A stretch of DNA of 64,000 nucleotides from the NCBI GenBank assembly GCA_024234895.1, contig JACKNJ010000010.1:1-64000 (forward strand). The letters are read 5' to 3'. Of the stretch, positions 1-8,018 are shown piece after piece (the stretch's first letter is position 1; each line of letters begins with the position of its first letter). The notes under the pieces are model-generated. The model saw nothing but the letters and a program-made list of their open reading frames with translations, was not told the DNA's origin and made no database searches. The translations under genes were made by a program, and so were the position numbers. This DNA is from Gammaproteobacteria bacterium (GTDB lineage: Bacteria > Pseudomonadota > Gammaproteobacteria > JACKNK01).

Positions 1-155
1 ATAGCCTGACTGCCATCATGCCTATCAGCCATATGATGGACACCATCTCCCTGGCCGAAAGAATCGGCAAACCCGGCCATTGCACTCTGAAATGGGATCA
101 ACCCCACCAGCAGAGCAAGCAGAATAGCCAGCAGTTTTTTAGAAGATTGGCGCAT
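1..155 (-). CDS. Small exported protein, 3' end cut off by window
   Basis: The minus-strand frame from an ATG at 155 gives an N-terminus beginning MRQSSKKLLAILLALLVG, with two lysines, a strong hydrophobic helix and a signal-peptidase-like site after FQSAMA near residue 27. The mature part begins GFADSF and contains His, Asp and Gly (GDGVHHMADRHDG). Only about 51 residues are inside the window. The layout resembles short periplasmic proteins of the DUF2946/copper-associated type, but that is a guess from the signal peptide and His content alone. No clear Shine-Dalgarno sequence is visible. Confidence 0.5.
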   Translation of the reverse strand, partial: MRQSSKKLLAILLALLVGLIPFQSAMAGFADSFGQGDGVHHMADRHDGSQA

Positions 156-553
156 ATGAGCAAATATTACTGAGATTCATTCTTATTTCAACTAGACATT
201 TGGCAATACCCCTTTGAAAAAGTTCCGTATTCGTTCGTTGATCGAACTGAAGATCGTAGCTTTCCGCCTGAAGCGCTGCCGTCACCGGTGCAAAGCGAGT
301 AAGAGCAGATGTCCCCTTCGTGGCCGGGGAGCCGGTCACGTCTTCAATCACCGAAAGCGGGCTAATGCCTTGTTCAAACAGGCAGTGCTCAGTGCGGCTA
401 ATACCATGACTGCATCAGTTTGCCTTGCATGGTATCGCTGGTTTTCGCCTTGCAGCGGGCAGAAAATACCATGAAAAATACCATTGATGATGCAGCATAT
501 ATTATCAATAAGATTGTTTTTATTATTATTTTTCAATGGGTTACAAATTTCTG
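156..553. other. Gene-free, lower-GC stretch downstream of guaA
   Basis: About 400 bases without a convincing gene. The part next to guaA (about 478-540) is very AT-rich. Short open frames exist on both strands but lack ribosome-binding sites and recognisable motifs. No tRNA, palindrome of note or terminator with a clear GC stem was seen. It may hold decayed coding sequence, since frames on the minus strand look protein-like in short pieces, but nothing can be named. Confidence 0.4.
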
Positions 554-2131
554 TCACTCCCACTCGATCGTGCCCGGCGGCTTGCCGGTGATGTCGTAGA
601 CCACGCGGGTGATCTCGGCGACTTCGTTGACGATGCGCCGGCAGACGTGGTCGAGGAAGTCGTAGGGCAAGTGCGCCCAGCGGGCGGTCATGAAGTCGAT
701 GGTCTCGACCGCGCGCAGCGCGACCACCCAGCTGTACTGGCGGCCATCGCCCATGACGCCGACGGCCTTGACCGGCAGGAACACCGCGAAGGCCTGGCTG
801 ACCTTGTCGTAGAGCTCGTGCTTGTAGAGCTCGGCGATGAAGATGGCGTCGGCCTGGCGCAGCACGTCGGCGTATTCGCGCTTGACCTCGCCGAGGATGC
901 GCACGCCCAGGCCCGGACCGGGGAATGGGTGGCGGTAGACCATCTCCGGCGGCAGGCCGAGTTCGACACCGATGCGGCGGACCTCGTCCTTGAACAGTTC
1001 GCGCAGCGGCTCGACCAGCTCCAGCTTCATGTAATCGGGCAGGCCGCCGACGTTGTGATGCGACTTGATGACCTTGGCCTTGCCGGTCTTGGAGGCGGCG
1101 GATTCGATGACGTCGGGGTAGATGGTGCCCTGCGCGAGGAAGGAAACGTCCTCGATCTTGTCGGCTTCTTCCTCGAACACGTCGATGAACATGTTGCCAA
1201 TGATCTTGCGCTTGCGTTCCGGATCGGTCTCGCCGGACAGGGCGCGCATGAAGCGGTCGGAGGCGTCGACTCGGATGACCTTAACGCCCATGTGCTTGCC
1301 GAAGGTGGCCATGACCTGATCGCCCTCGTTCAGGCGCAGCAGGCCATTGTCGACGAACACGCAGGTGAGCTGGTCGCCGATGGCCTTGTGCAGCAGTGCG
1401 GCGACCACCGAGGAGTCGACGCCGCCGGACAGGCCGAGCAGGACTTTCCGGTCGCCGACCTGCGCCTGCACCTTGCTGATCATGTCGTCGATGATGTTGT
1501 CCGGATTCCACAGCGATTCGCAGCCGCAGATGTCGTGCACGAAGCGCGACAGGATGCGCTCGCCCTGCTTCGTGTGGGTGACCTCGGGGTGGAACTGCAC
1601 GCCGTAGAAGCGGCGTTCGTCGTCGAACATGCCGGCCAGCGGGGCGTTGTCGGTGCTGGCCATGACCTGGAAGCCGGGCGGCAGCTCATCGACGCGGTCG
1701 CCGTGGCTCATCCACACGTCGAGCAGGCCGTAACCTTCCGGCGTCAGGTGATCCTCGATGTCGCGCAGCAGCGCGGAATGGCCGCGGGCGCGGACCTGCG
1801 CGTAGCCGTACTCGCGGTGCGTGGAATTGACCACACGGCCGCCCAGCTGATGCGCCATGGTCTGCATGCCGTAGCAGATACCGAGCACCGGCACGCCCAT
1901 CTCGAACACGATCTGTTCCGCGCGCGGGGTCTCGTCCTCGGTCACCGATTCCGGCCCGCCGGAGAGGATGATGCCGTGCGGCGCGAATTCCCGGATGTAT
2001 TCCTCGCCCATATCGAACGGGTGCAGTTCGCAGTAGACCCCGGCCTCGCGCACGCGGCGCGCGATCAACTGGGTGTACTGGGAACCGAAGTCGAGAATCA
2101 GGATGCGATGGGCGTGGATGTCACGGCTCAT
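554..2131 (-). CDS. guaA: GMP synthase (glutamine-hydrolysing)
   Basis: This 525-residue protein makes GMP from XMP, glutamine and ATP, the last step of guanine nucleotide synthesis. The N-terminal class I glutamine amidotransferase domain shows LILDFGSQYTQLIARR, the nucleophile motif GICYGMQ (Cys86) and the His/Glu pair in FHPEVTHT. The ATP-pyrophosphatase domain follows with the P-loop LGLSGGVDSSV at about residue 234. The C-terminal dimerisation domain ends with the family-typical KPPGTIEWE. Length matches bacterial GuaA. guaB, often upstream, is not adjacent here; the gene upstream is secF beyond a 250-bp spacer containing repeats. Confidence 0.98.
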   Translation of the reverse strand: MSRDIHAHRILILDFGSQYTQLIARRVREAGVYCELHPFDMGEEYIREFAPHGIILSGGPESVTEDETPRAEQIVFEMGVPVLGICYGMQTMAHQLGGRVVNSTHREYGYAQVRARGHSALLRDIEDHLTPEGYGLLDVWMSHGDRVDELPPGFQVMASTDNAPLAGMFDDERRFYGVQFHPEVTHTKQGERILSRFVHDICGCESLWNPDNIIDDMISKVQAQVGDRKVLLGLSGGVDSSVVAALLHKAIGDQLTCVFVDNGLLRLNEGDQVMATFGKHMGVKVIRVDASDRFMRALSGETDPERKRKIIGNMFIDVFEEEADKIEDVSFLAQGTIYPDVIESAASKTGKAKVIKSHHNVGGLPDYMKLELVEPLRELFKDEVRRIGVELGLPPEMVYRHPFPGPGLGVRILGEVKREYADVLRQADAIFIAELYKHELYDKVSQAFAVFLPVKAVGVMGDGRQYSWVVALRAVETIDFMTARWAHLPYDFLDHVCRRIVNEVAEITRVVYDITGKPPGTIEWE

Positions 2132-2225
2132 TTAAGGCCTCATCGAAAAGGGTCAGACAAGGGGTGCGACAGGCGCGGCACATTGCACCCTACGAAGCGG
2201 AACGCGACAAGCATGAAAAGCACGT

Positions 2226-2363
2226 GGCGCGGAAGCCGAAGACATTCCGCCGCGACCACGCCCCCGACCGGTCGAACCGTTGCGACGTGTTCCACCGATC
2301 CGGGGTGGGCCAACCCGCATGAAAGTTGCCGACCGACGCGCGGCGGAACGCCTTCGGCTGCCG
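2226..2363. repeat. Degenerate inverted repeat between guaA and secF
   Basis: Two arms, GCGGAAGCCGAAGACATTCC (2229-2248) and GGCGGAACGCCTTCGGCTGC (2342-2361), are related to the cleaner inverted repeat at 45256-45380 (GCGGAAGCCGCAGGCGTTCC and its complement). They frame a 90-bp spacer. I infer a dispersed intergenic repeat family with at least two members in this window. It may form a large stem-loop downstream of the sec operon transcript. Confidence 0.5.
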
Positions 2364-2380
2364 ACGCGCGTCCTGGTCGA

Positions 2381-3319
2381 TCAGGGCTGATCGGCGCCCT
2401 CGGCACCTTCGGCGGCCGGCTTGGCCTGCGGCATCAGGTCCTGCTTGCTGACGCCCAGCACGAGCGCGGTGGTGCCGGCGACGTAGATCGACGAATAGGT
2501 ACCGACCACGATGCCGACGATCAACGCCAGCGCGAATGCGTTGATGACCTCGCCACCCAGCGTGGCCAGCGCGATCAACACCAGCAGGGTCGTGCCGGAC
2601 GTCATCAGGGTGCGCGACAGGGTCTGGTTGATGGAGACGTTCATGATCTCCTTGGCCGTGCCCTTGCGGATCTTGCGGAAGTTCTCGCGGATGCGGTCGA
2701 ACACGACGATGGTGTCATTGAGCGAGTAGCCGATCACCGCCAGCAACGCGGCGAGCACGGTCAGGTCGAATTCGATCTGGGTCAGCGCGAAGAAGCCGAG
2801 CGTGATGATGACGTCGTGCACCAGCGCCGCGACCGCGCCGAGCGAGAAGCGGTACTCGAAGCGGAAGGTGACGTAGATGAGGATGCCGAACAGCGCGATC
2901 AGCATCGCCATGGCGCCCTCCTCGGCGAGTTCGTCACCGACCTGCGGGCCGACGAATTCGACGCGGCGCACGTCGACCTTCAGACCGCCTTCCGACAGCA
3001 CGCTGACCACCTTGGTCGACAGCGCGGCCTGATCGACGCCTTCCTGCGGCGCGATGCGGACCAGCACGTCGCGGGTGGTGCCGAAGTGGAGCGTCTGGGC
3101 ATCGCCGAAGCCACCATTGCTCAGGCGCGTGCGCACATCGTTCAGATCGGCGGGCTGCTCGTAGGCCACCTCGATCAACGTGCCGCCGGTGAAGTCGATG
3201 CCGAAGCTCAGACCGCGCACGGCCAGCATGATCAGGGAGATCAGGATCATCGAGCCGGACAGGATGATCGCCATCCGGCGCTTGCCCATGAAATCGATAT
3301 TGAGTTCGTTGATTTGCAT
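2381..3319 (-). CDS. secF: Protein translocase subunit SecF
   Basis: SecF pairs with SecD to help proton-driven release of exported proteins from the SecYEG channel in the inner membrane. The 312-residue product has the N-terminal helix after MGKRRMAIILSG, the SecD/F signature FGIDFTGGTLIEV at about residue 40, a periplasmic loop, and the five clustered C-terminal helices with GYSLNDTIVVFDRIREN, a hallmark of SecF. It lies 10 bp downstream of secD in the same orientation, the last gene of the yajC-secD-secF unit. The C-terminal tail (KPAAEGAEGADQP) is charged and probably flexible. Confidence 0.97.
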   Translation of the reverse strand: MQINELNIDFMGKRRMAIILSGSMILISLIMLAVRGLSFGIDFTGGTLIEVAYEQPADLNDVRTRLSNGGFGDAQTLHFGTTRDVLVRIAPQEGVDQAALSTKVVSVLSEGGLKVDVRRVEFVGPQVGDELAEEGAMAMLIALFGILIYVTFRFEYRFSLGAVAALVHDVIITLGFFALTQIEFDLTVLAALLAVIGYSLNDTIVVFDRIRENFRKIRKGTAKEIMNVSINQTLSRTLMTSGTTLLVLIALATLGGEVINAFALALIVGIVVGTYSSIYVAGTTALVLGVSKQDLMPQAKPAAEGAEGADQP

Positions 3320-3329
3320 GGCGATGTCC

Positions 3330-5195
3330 TCAGATGAGCAGCTTGCGCACGCGCTTGCCGCCGTAGATCAGGTTGACCAGCGCGCGGGTACCCATGATCG
3401 CGGTGAACATGGAGGTCACGATGCCGATCGACAGCGTGATCGCGAAGCCCTTGACCGGGCCGGTGCCGAAGCTGAACAGCACGATGGCCGCAATCAGCGT
3501 GGTGATGTTGGCGTCGGCGATGGTCGAGAAGGCTTTCTCGTAGCCTGCGTGGATGGCGGCCTGCGGCGAGTTGCCGATGCGCAGTTCCTCGCGGATGCGT
3601 TCATAGATCAGCACGTTGGCGTCGACCGCCATGCCGACGGTGAGCACGATGCCGGCAATGCCGGGCAGGGTCAGCGTGGCCTGGAACATGGACAGGATCG
3701 CCACGATCAGCACCAGGTTCATGATCAGCGCGACGTTCGCGACCAGGCCGAACACCTTGTAGTACAGCGCCATGAACACCAGCACCAGCGCCATGCCGAC
3801 CAGCACGGACATGAAGCCCTGATCGATGTTGTCCTGACCGAGGCTGGGGCCGACGGTGCGTTCCTCGATGATCTCGATCGGCGCCGCCAGCGAGCCGGCG
3901 CGCAGCAGCAGCGCGAGGTCGCGGGCCTCGTCGGTACTGTCGATGCCGGTGATCTGGAAACGCTTGCCGAGCTGGTCGCGGATGGTCGCCACCGAGATCA
4001 CTTCCTCGATGACGTGCTTCTCCTTGACCGGCTCGCCGTCGACGATCTTGGTCTCGACCTTGTTCTCGATGAACACCACGGCCATCGGCAGACCGATCTT
4101 GTCGGCGGTCTGGTTGGCGAATTTCTTGCCGCCCTCGCCGGACAGCGAGATGAACACCGCCGGGCTGCCGTTCTGCTGTTCGATACCGGAGGCCGCGTCG
4201 ACGATGTATTCGCCGGTCAGCATGACCTGCTTCTTGAGCAGCTGGGGACGACCGTCGCGGTCCTGATACAGGCGGGTGCCAGCCGGTACCCGACCGGTCT
4301 GCTGGGCCTCGACCGGGTCATGCTTCTCGTCGGCCATGCGGAATTCCAGGGTCGCGGTCGCGCCGAGGATGTCCTTCGCGCGGGCCGTATCCTGCACACC
4401 GGGCAGCTGCACGACGATGCGGTTGTCGCCCTGCTGCTGGATGACCGGCTCGGCCACGCCGAGTTCGTTGACGCGGTTACGCAGCGTGGTGATGTTCTGC
4501 TGCAGCGCGAATTCGCGGATCTGTTTGGCCTCGACCTCGCCGATGGTCAGGCGCAACGCCGGACCGCGACCGGTGTCGACCTGCTCCATCAGCAGATCGC
4601 CGAACTCCTTGCCGAGCACGCGTTCGGCGTCCGGCAGTTCGCCGGGATCGCGGAACTTCACGACCATGCCGCCGTTGTCCTCGTCGCGCGCCACGCTCAG
4701 GTAACGCACCTTCTCGGTGCGCAGATTGACGCGGATGTCGTCGACGTAGCGTTCCTCGGCCTGGCTGATCGCCGCCTCCATGTCGACTTCCATCAGGAAG
4801 TGCACACCGCCGCGCAGGTCGAGGCCCAGGTACATCGGCAGACCGCCCATGTCCTGCAACCAGCCCGGGGTCGCCGGCGCGAGGTTCAGCGCGACGATAT
4901 AGGGCCGACCGAGCGCATCCTTGACCAGATCGGCCGCCTTGAGCTGATCCTCGGTGTCGTTGAAGCGCACCAGCAGGCGCTGCCCGCCCAGCTCATAACT
5001 CCGGGTGGCGATGCCGGCCCCGGCCAGCGTGGCCTCGACCTGCTTCTGGATCGCCGCGTTGACCTCGGCATCCCGGGCCGGCGAAATCTGGATCGCGGGA
5101 TCCTCGCCGTACAGGTTCGGTAACGCGTAAAGCGCGCCCAGCAGCATCGCAAGCGCGATCAGGGCGGTCTTCCACCAAGGGTAATGATTGATCAT
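3330..5195 (-). CDS. secD: Protein translocase subunit SecD
   Basis: SecD works with SecF in the inner membrane to drive late steps of protein export. The 621-residue protein begins with a transmembrane helix (WWKTALIALAMLLGALYALP), has the motif LGLDLRGGVHFLMEVD near residue 125, a large periplasmic domain, and the C-terminal bundle containing GMAVDANVLIYERIREEL, a SecD signature. Length matches the family. yajC lies 34 bp upstream and secF 10 bp downstream, so the three are probably co-transcribed. Confidence 0.98.
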   Translation of the reverse strand: MINHYPWWKTALIALAMLLGALYALPNLYGEDPAIQISPARDAEVNAAIQKQVEATLAGAGIATRSYELGGQRLLVRFNDTEDQLKAADLVKDALGRPYIVALNLAPATPGWLQDMGGLPMYLGLDLRGGVHFLMEVDMEAAISQAEERYVDDIRVNLRTEKVRYLSVARDEDNGGMVVKFRDPGELPDAERVLGKEFGDLLMEQVDTGRGPALRLTIGEVEAKQIREFALQQNITTLRNRVNELGVAEPVIQQQGDNRIVVQLPGVQDTARAKDILGATATLEFRMADEKHDPVEAQQTGRVPAGTRLYQDRDGRPQLLKKQVMLTGEYIVDAASGIEQQNGSPAVFISLSGEGGKKFANQTADKIGLPMAVVFIENKVETKIVDGEPVKEKHVIEEVISVATIRDQLGKRFQITGIDSTDEARDLALLLRAGSLAAPIEIIEERTVGPSLGQDNIDQGFMSVLVGMALVLVFMALYYKVFGLVANVALIMNLVLIVAILSMFQATLTLPGIAGIVLTVGMAVDANVLIYERIREELRIGNSPQAAIHAGYEKAFSTIADANITTLIAAIVLFSFGTGPVKGFAITLSIGIVTSMFTAIMGTRALVNLIYGGKRVRKLLI

Positions 5196-5229
5196 CGGCA
5201 GGGGTCCGGCGGTGTTGAGGCGGGGAAGA

Positions 5230-5607
5230 TCAGGCGCTCTTGATGGTGCCCTTGGGCATCAGCGCCGCGATCTGGCCACGCTGCACCTTGACGACGACGT
5301 TGTCCGCGATCTCGAGATCGATGTAGTTCTCGCCGACCTTGGTGATCTTGCCGAGCAGACCACCGTTGGTGACCAGTTCGTCGCCCTTCTGCAGTGCCTC
5401 GACCATGGCCTTGTGTTCCTTGGCGCGCTTGCTCTGCGGGCGGATCAGCATGAAGTAGAAGATCACGAAGATGATGATCAGCGGCGCCATCTGGACCAGG
5501 AAGTTCGGCTCCGGCGGCGCACCCTCGGCCAGCGCGGGACCGGCGATCAGGGTGACGAGGAGGATCAGGAGAAGGCGGACATTGGTGTTCATGCGAAAGA
5601 GGCTCAT
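5230..5607 (-). CDS. yajC: Preprotein translocase subunit YajC
   Basis: YajC is a small inner-membrane protein associated with SecDF. The sequence has a hydrophobic segment with signal-like character (LLLILLVTLIAGPALA), then the YajC core with one helix (MAPLIIIFVIFYFMLIRPQSKRAKEH) and the cytosolic part ALQKGDELVTNGGLLGKITK. I place the start at 5607 (MSLFRMNTN, 125 residues) because a GGGAAA-type ribosome site precedes it; the ATG at 5592 has none. The frame stays open further upstream, but that part is unlike YajC. Unusually, there are two hydrophobic segments where many YajC proteins have one. Confidence 0.93.
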   Translation of the reverse strand: MSLFRMNTNVRLLLILLVTLIAGPALAEGAPPEPNFLVQMAPLIIIFVIFYFMLIRPQSKRAKEHKAMVEALQKGDELVTNGGLLGKITKVGENYIDLEIADNVVVKVQRGQIAALMPKGTIKSA

Positions 5608-5700
5608 GTGGGGATTTCCCGAGTCTTGACAGGATGTGAGGCGAAAAATTCGCGGGATTATAACGAGGCCGACCTGAAAAAACCGGGGCCGGTCAGATGC

Positions 5701-5835
5701 AGGCCGGTATAAGCCTGTCCTGAGCGGCGCCGAAGGGCGCAACGTTGCCGGCTTGAGGCACGGATCGTAAGCATCATGCCGGCCACGTCGCTTCGCCCCC
5801 TTCGACTCGGCTCAGGACAGACTTAAACCGGCCTG
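5701..5835. repeat. Large inverted repeat between yajC and tgt
   Basis: The left arm (from 5702) reads GGCCGGTATAAGCCTGTCCT and continues GAGC; the right arm (to 5833) reads GCTCAGGACAGACTTAAACC and ends GGCC. They are nearly perfect complements about 80 bases apart. The inner parts include CGAAGGG and CCCTTCGACTCGGCTC. The CTGAGC/TTCGACTCGGCTC blocks resemble a widespread proteobacterial intergenic palindrome, and related CTTCGACTCCGCTCAGCC pieces occur inside the REP elements at 22086, 33297 and 49603. It lies between tgt and yajC, so transcripts of both genes could carry it. Confidence 0.7.
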
Positions 5836-5839
5836 CACG

Positions 5840-6952
5840 CTACGCAGGCTCAGGGCCTGCCTGCCCGCTGGCGTAGAACGCGGTCGCGTATTTCTCGAAG
5901 GCGTTGTTGGCGATGGCCTCGCGGATGTCCGCCATCAGGCGCTGGTAATAACGAAGGTTGTGATACGAATTCAGACGGGCGCCGAGAATCTCATGCGTCT
6001 TGTCCAGATGGTGTAAATACGCCCGCGAATAATTGCGGCAGGTGTAGCAATCGCAGGCCGCGTCCAGCGGGCCGGTATCGGTGCGGTGACGCGAATTGCG
6101 GATGTTGACCACGCCGCGACTGGTGAACAGATGGCCGTTGCGGGCGTTCCGGGTCGGCATCACGCAGTCGAACATGTCGACACCGCGACGCACCGCCTCG
6201 ACGATGTCCTGCGGCTTGCCGACACCCATCAGATAGCGCGGGTGATCGCCGGGCATCGACGGCATCAGGCCATCGAGCACATGGATGCGCTCCTCCTCGG
6301 TCTCGCCGACCGACAGGCCACCGATCGCGTAACCGTCGAAACCAATCTCGCTCAGCCCGCCGATCGATTCGAGTCGCTGATCCACGTACATGCCGCCCTG
6401 CACGATGCCGAACAGCGCCGCCGGGTTGTCCGCGTGCGCGATCCGGCTCCGCTTCGCCCAGCGTAGCGACAGCTCCATCGACTCGCGCGCCTCGTCCGGG
6501 GTCGCCGGATAATTCGTGCACTCGTCGAACTGCATGACGATGTCCGCGCCCAGTTCGCGCTGCACCTGCATCGACTCCTCGGGGCCGAGGAAGATCTTCT
6601 GCCCGTCCTTAGGCGACTTGAACGTCACGCCCTCCTCGGTGAGCTTGCGCAGCTCCGCCAGGCTCCAGACCTGAAAACCACCCGAATCGGTCAGGATCGG
6701 CCCGCTCCAGTGCATGAATTCGTGCAGATCGCCGTGCAGCCGGACCACGTCGGTGCCCGGCCGGATCATCAGATGGAAGGTGTTGCCGAGGATGATCTCC
6801 GCGCCGATCTCGCGCAGCTCGTCCGTGGTCATCGCCTTCACGGTACCGACCGTGCCGACCGGCATGAACACCGGCGTCTCCACCGTGCCACGCGGAAACG
6901 TCAGTCGCCCGCGACGCGTCGCGCCATCGCGATTCAGCAGCTCAAAGGTCAT
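5840..6952 (-). CDS. tgt: Queuine tRNA-ribosyltransferase
   Basis: Tgt exchanges guanine-34 in GUN anticodons for preQ1, the committed insertion step of queuosine synthesis. The product shows the substrate-binding loop LTDSGGFQVWSLAELRKL, the GGLSVGE segment, and the zinc site in CDCYTCRNYSRAYLHHL followed by His. Length is about 370 residues, typical. The likely start is ATG at 6952 (MTFELLNRDG, matching the family N-terminus); an in-frame GTG at 6961 is possible. queA, the common upstream partner, is absent; upstream lies the small-RNA-like unit. The gene order tgt-yajC-secD-secF is conserved in gammaproteobacteria. Confidence 0.97.
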   Translation of the reverse strand: MTFELLNRDGATRRGRLTFPRGTVETPVFMPVGTVGTVKAMTTDELREIGAEIILGNTFHLMIRPGTDVVRLHGDLHEFMHWSGPILTDSGGFQVWSLAELRKLTEEGVTFKSPKDGQKIFLGPEESMQVQRELGADIVMQFDECTNYPATPDEARESMELSLRWAKRSRIAHADNPAALFGIVQGGMYVDQRLESIGGLSEIGFDGYAIGGLSVGETEEERIHVLDGLMPSMPGDHPRYLMGVGKPQDIVEAVRRGVDMFDCVMPTRNARNGHLFTSRGVVNIRNSRHRTDTGPLDAACDCYTCRNYSRAYLHHLDKTHEILGARLNSYHNLRYYQRLMADIREAIANNAFEKYATAFYASGQAGPEPA

Positions 6953-6991
6953 AAACGACACGCGCGATCAACCCCGTATATAAGTTTTTCG

Positions 6992-7020
6992 TTGACAAGT
7001 GTTTTCTAATATTCGAGAAT
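6992..7020 (+). promoter_or_regulatory. Strong sigma-70-type promoter for the candidate sRNA
   Basis: A perfect -35 box TTGACA (6992-6997) is followed by a 17-bp spacer and GAGAAT (7015-7020) as -10. Predicted initiation 7-8 bases later falls at 7027/7028, exactly where a perfect hairpin begins. The surroundings are AT-rich compared with the genome. It points away from tgt, and the next genes downstream lie on the opposite strand, so it has no protein-coding target. Confidence 0.6.
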
Positions 7021-7027
7021 GCTGACC

Positions 7028-7101
7028 GTCGAATGTCTATTCGACTCCTCCATCCTCCTTTGGTGGTTTTAGGCGCGGCACAACTGCCGCGCCTTTTTTT
7101 T
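7028..7101 (+). ncRNA. Candidate trans-acting small RNA, about 74 nt
   Basis: From the predicted start the transcript would fold into a 7-bp hairpin, GTCGAAT-GTCT-ATTCGAC (7028-7045). A pyrimidine-rich single-stranded part with two CCTCC motifs follows (7046-7062), then a short TTTGGTGG segment, then a strong terminator (7072-7101). CCUCC can pair with Shine-Dalgarno sequences, as in known small RNAs that block ribosome binding. No ORF of useful size is enclosed. Promoter, hairpin, CU-rich loop and terminator are seen in the sequence; the regulatory role is inference. It is not obviously a known family such as 6S, CsrB or SsrS. Confidence 0.6.
7072..7101 (+). terminator. Rho-independent terminator
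   Basis: A perfect 9-bp GC-rich stem GGCGCGGCA / TGCCGCGCC with a CAAC loop is followed by eight T residues (7094-7101) on the plus strand. There is no T-run for the minus strand, so it terminates plus-strand transcription only. The only plausible plus-strand transcript is the one starting at about 7028. Confidence 0.9.
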
Positions 7102-7189
7102 GCCTGTCGAACCCGGGAGGCCGCGGAGTCTAATCGAGTTCGCGGCGCGGACACCGCATGCGGGCCGCATGGCAAGCGGCGCGATTCCG

Positions 7190-7642
7190 TCAGCGCCGGT
7201 CAGCGAGGGAGATCACGTTCATCTCCCGACCGTCCAGGCCCGCCCCCTGACGCTCCAGCATCAGGTCGATCGCCATCAGGAACTCGCCGAGCAGACGGCG
7301 CTGGGTGTCAGCCTGGCTGGTTGCGTAGTGCAGAACCTCGATCGGCACCGGATCGATCAGGGAATCGCGATGCAGCGCCGGGTCGAAACGCCACGCCAGC
7401 AGGATCATGCGCCCGCCCTCGCCGTCGCGGACGGCATAGGCCTGACTGTCGACGAAGATCACCTCGTCCCGCGTGATCACGCCCAGGAACTGCATGCTGC
7501 GGATCGGCACGAACACGTTGCCGGTGCCGGTGTCCCCGCGTCGCAGCAGCAGCCGGGTGTGGTTGTACAGTTTGGGGGGAATGGTGACGCGCTCCTGATG
7601 GAGCACGTCGCCACGGAAAAACACCTCGCGGGTGATCCGCAA
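7190..7642 (-). CDS. Conserved-looking hypothetical protein
   Basis: The protein-like part begins around LRITREVFFRGDVLHQERVT and continues through LLRRGDTGTGNVFVPIRSMQ and a C-terminal helix-rich part. The most likely start is TTG at 7642, which lies 5 bp downstream of the neighbouring gene's stop; GTG at 7624 is the alternative. About 150 residues, no signal peptide or membrane segment. The alternation of charged beta strands suggests a small beta-rich soluble domain. I do not recognise the family. It is probably co-transcribed with the gene at 7647-7958. Confidence 0.6.
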   Translation of the reverse strand: MRITREVFFRGDVLHQERVTIPPKLYNHTRLLLRRGDTGTGNVFVPIRSMQFLGVITRDEVIFVDSQAYAVRDGEGGRMILLAWRFDPALHRDSLIDPVPIEVLHYATSQADTQRRLLGEFLMAIDLMLERQGAGLDGREMNVISLADRR

Positions 7643-7646
7643 CGGC

Positions 7647-7958
7647 TCAGCCCTCGTCCTCGATCTCCTGGTCCGGGTCCCAGCCCTTCGCGCGCGCTCG
7701 CTCGACGGCCGCCGCGTAGATGCGCTGATGCTTCTCGAACAGCTCCGGCGGCAGACGCGACGGGATACCGGCAAACGGTTCCCAGGCCTTCGACACCTTC
7801 TCGTAGAGGTCGGAGATACCACCCGGCAGCCAGCCCTCGCAGGTCTCGGTCTCCGGCAGGAGCCCGAACACCCATGCATCGCGGATGATGTTGCCGGTCG
7901 CGTTCATCGCCCCGCGCGGGTCGTTGTGGATACCCATGTAACGTCTGTCATTGTTCAT
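7647..7958 (-). CDS. Hypothetical protein, first gene of a two-gene unit
   Basis: About 103 residues from ATG at 7958, which has GGGGTG about 7 bases upstream; ATG at 7937 (MGIHNDPRG) is an alternative. Features are an aromatic-rich centre (AWVFGLLPETETCEGW), a helix with LYEKVSKAWEPF, and an acidic end (DPDQEIEDEG). No signal peptide or membrane helix. Function not recognised. It overlaps or abuts the downstream gene, suggesting translational coupling. Confidence 0.65.
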   Translation of the reverse strand: MNNDRRYMGIHNDPRGAMNATGNIIRDAWVFGLLPETETCEGWLPGGISDLYEKVSKAWEPFAGIPSRLPPELFEKHQRIYAAAVERARAKGWDPDQEIEDEG

Positions 7959-8018
7959 CGTGCACACCCCATAAAATCGATCGGCGGAATATACCGCAGT
8001 GCCAATCCCGGATTATCC

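Noticed and set aside
2140..2380. 88-codon minus-strand ORF between guaA and secF
   Set aside because: It runs through inverted repeat arms, lacks a ribosome site and its product is Arg/Pro/Gly-rich without motifs.
536..3337. A very long plus-strand open frame opposite guaA and secF
   Set aside because: It is antisense to two certain genes; its translation is Asp/His/Ala/Val-rich with no motifs, as expected for mirror frames of high-GC genes.
3180..5123. Long plus-strand open frame opposite secD
   Set aside because: Antisense shadow of secD, composition biased and without recognisable domains.
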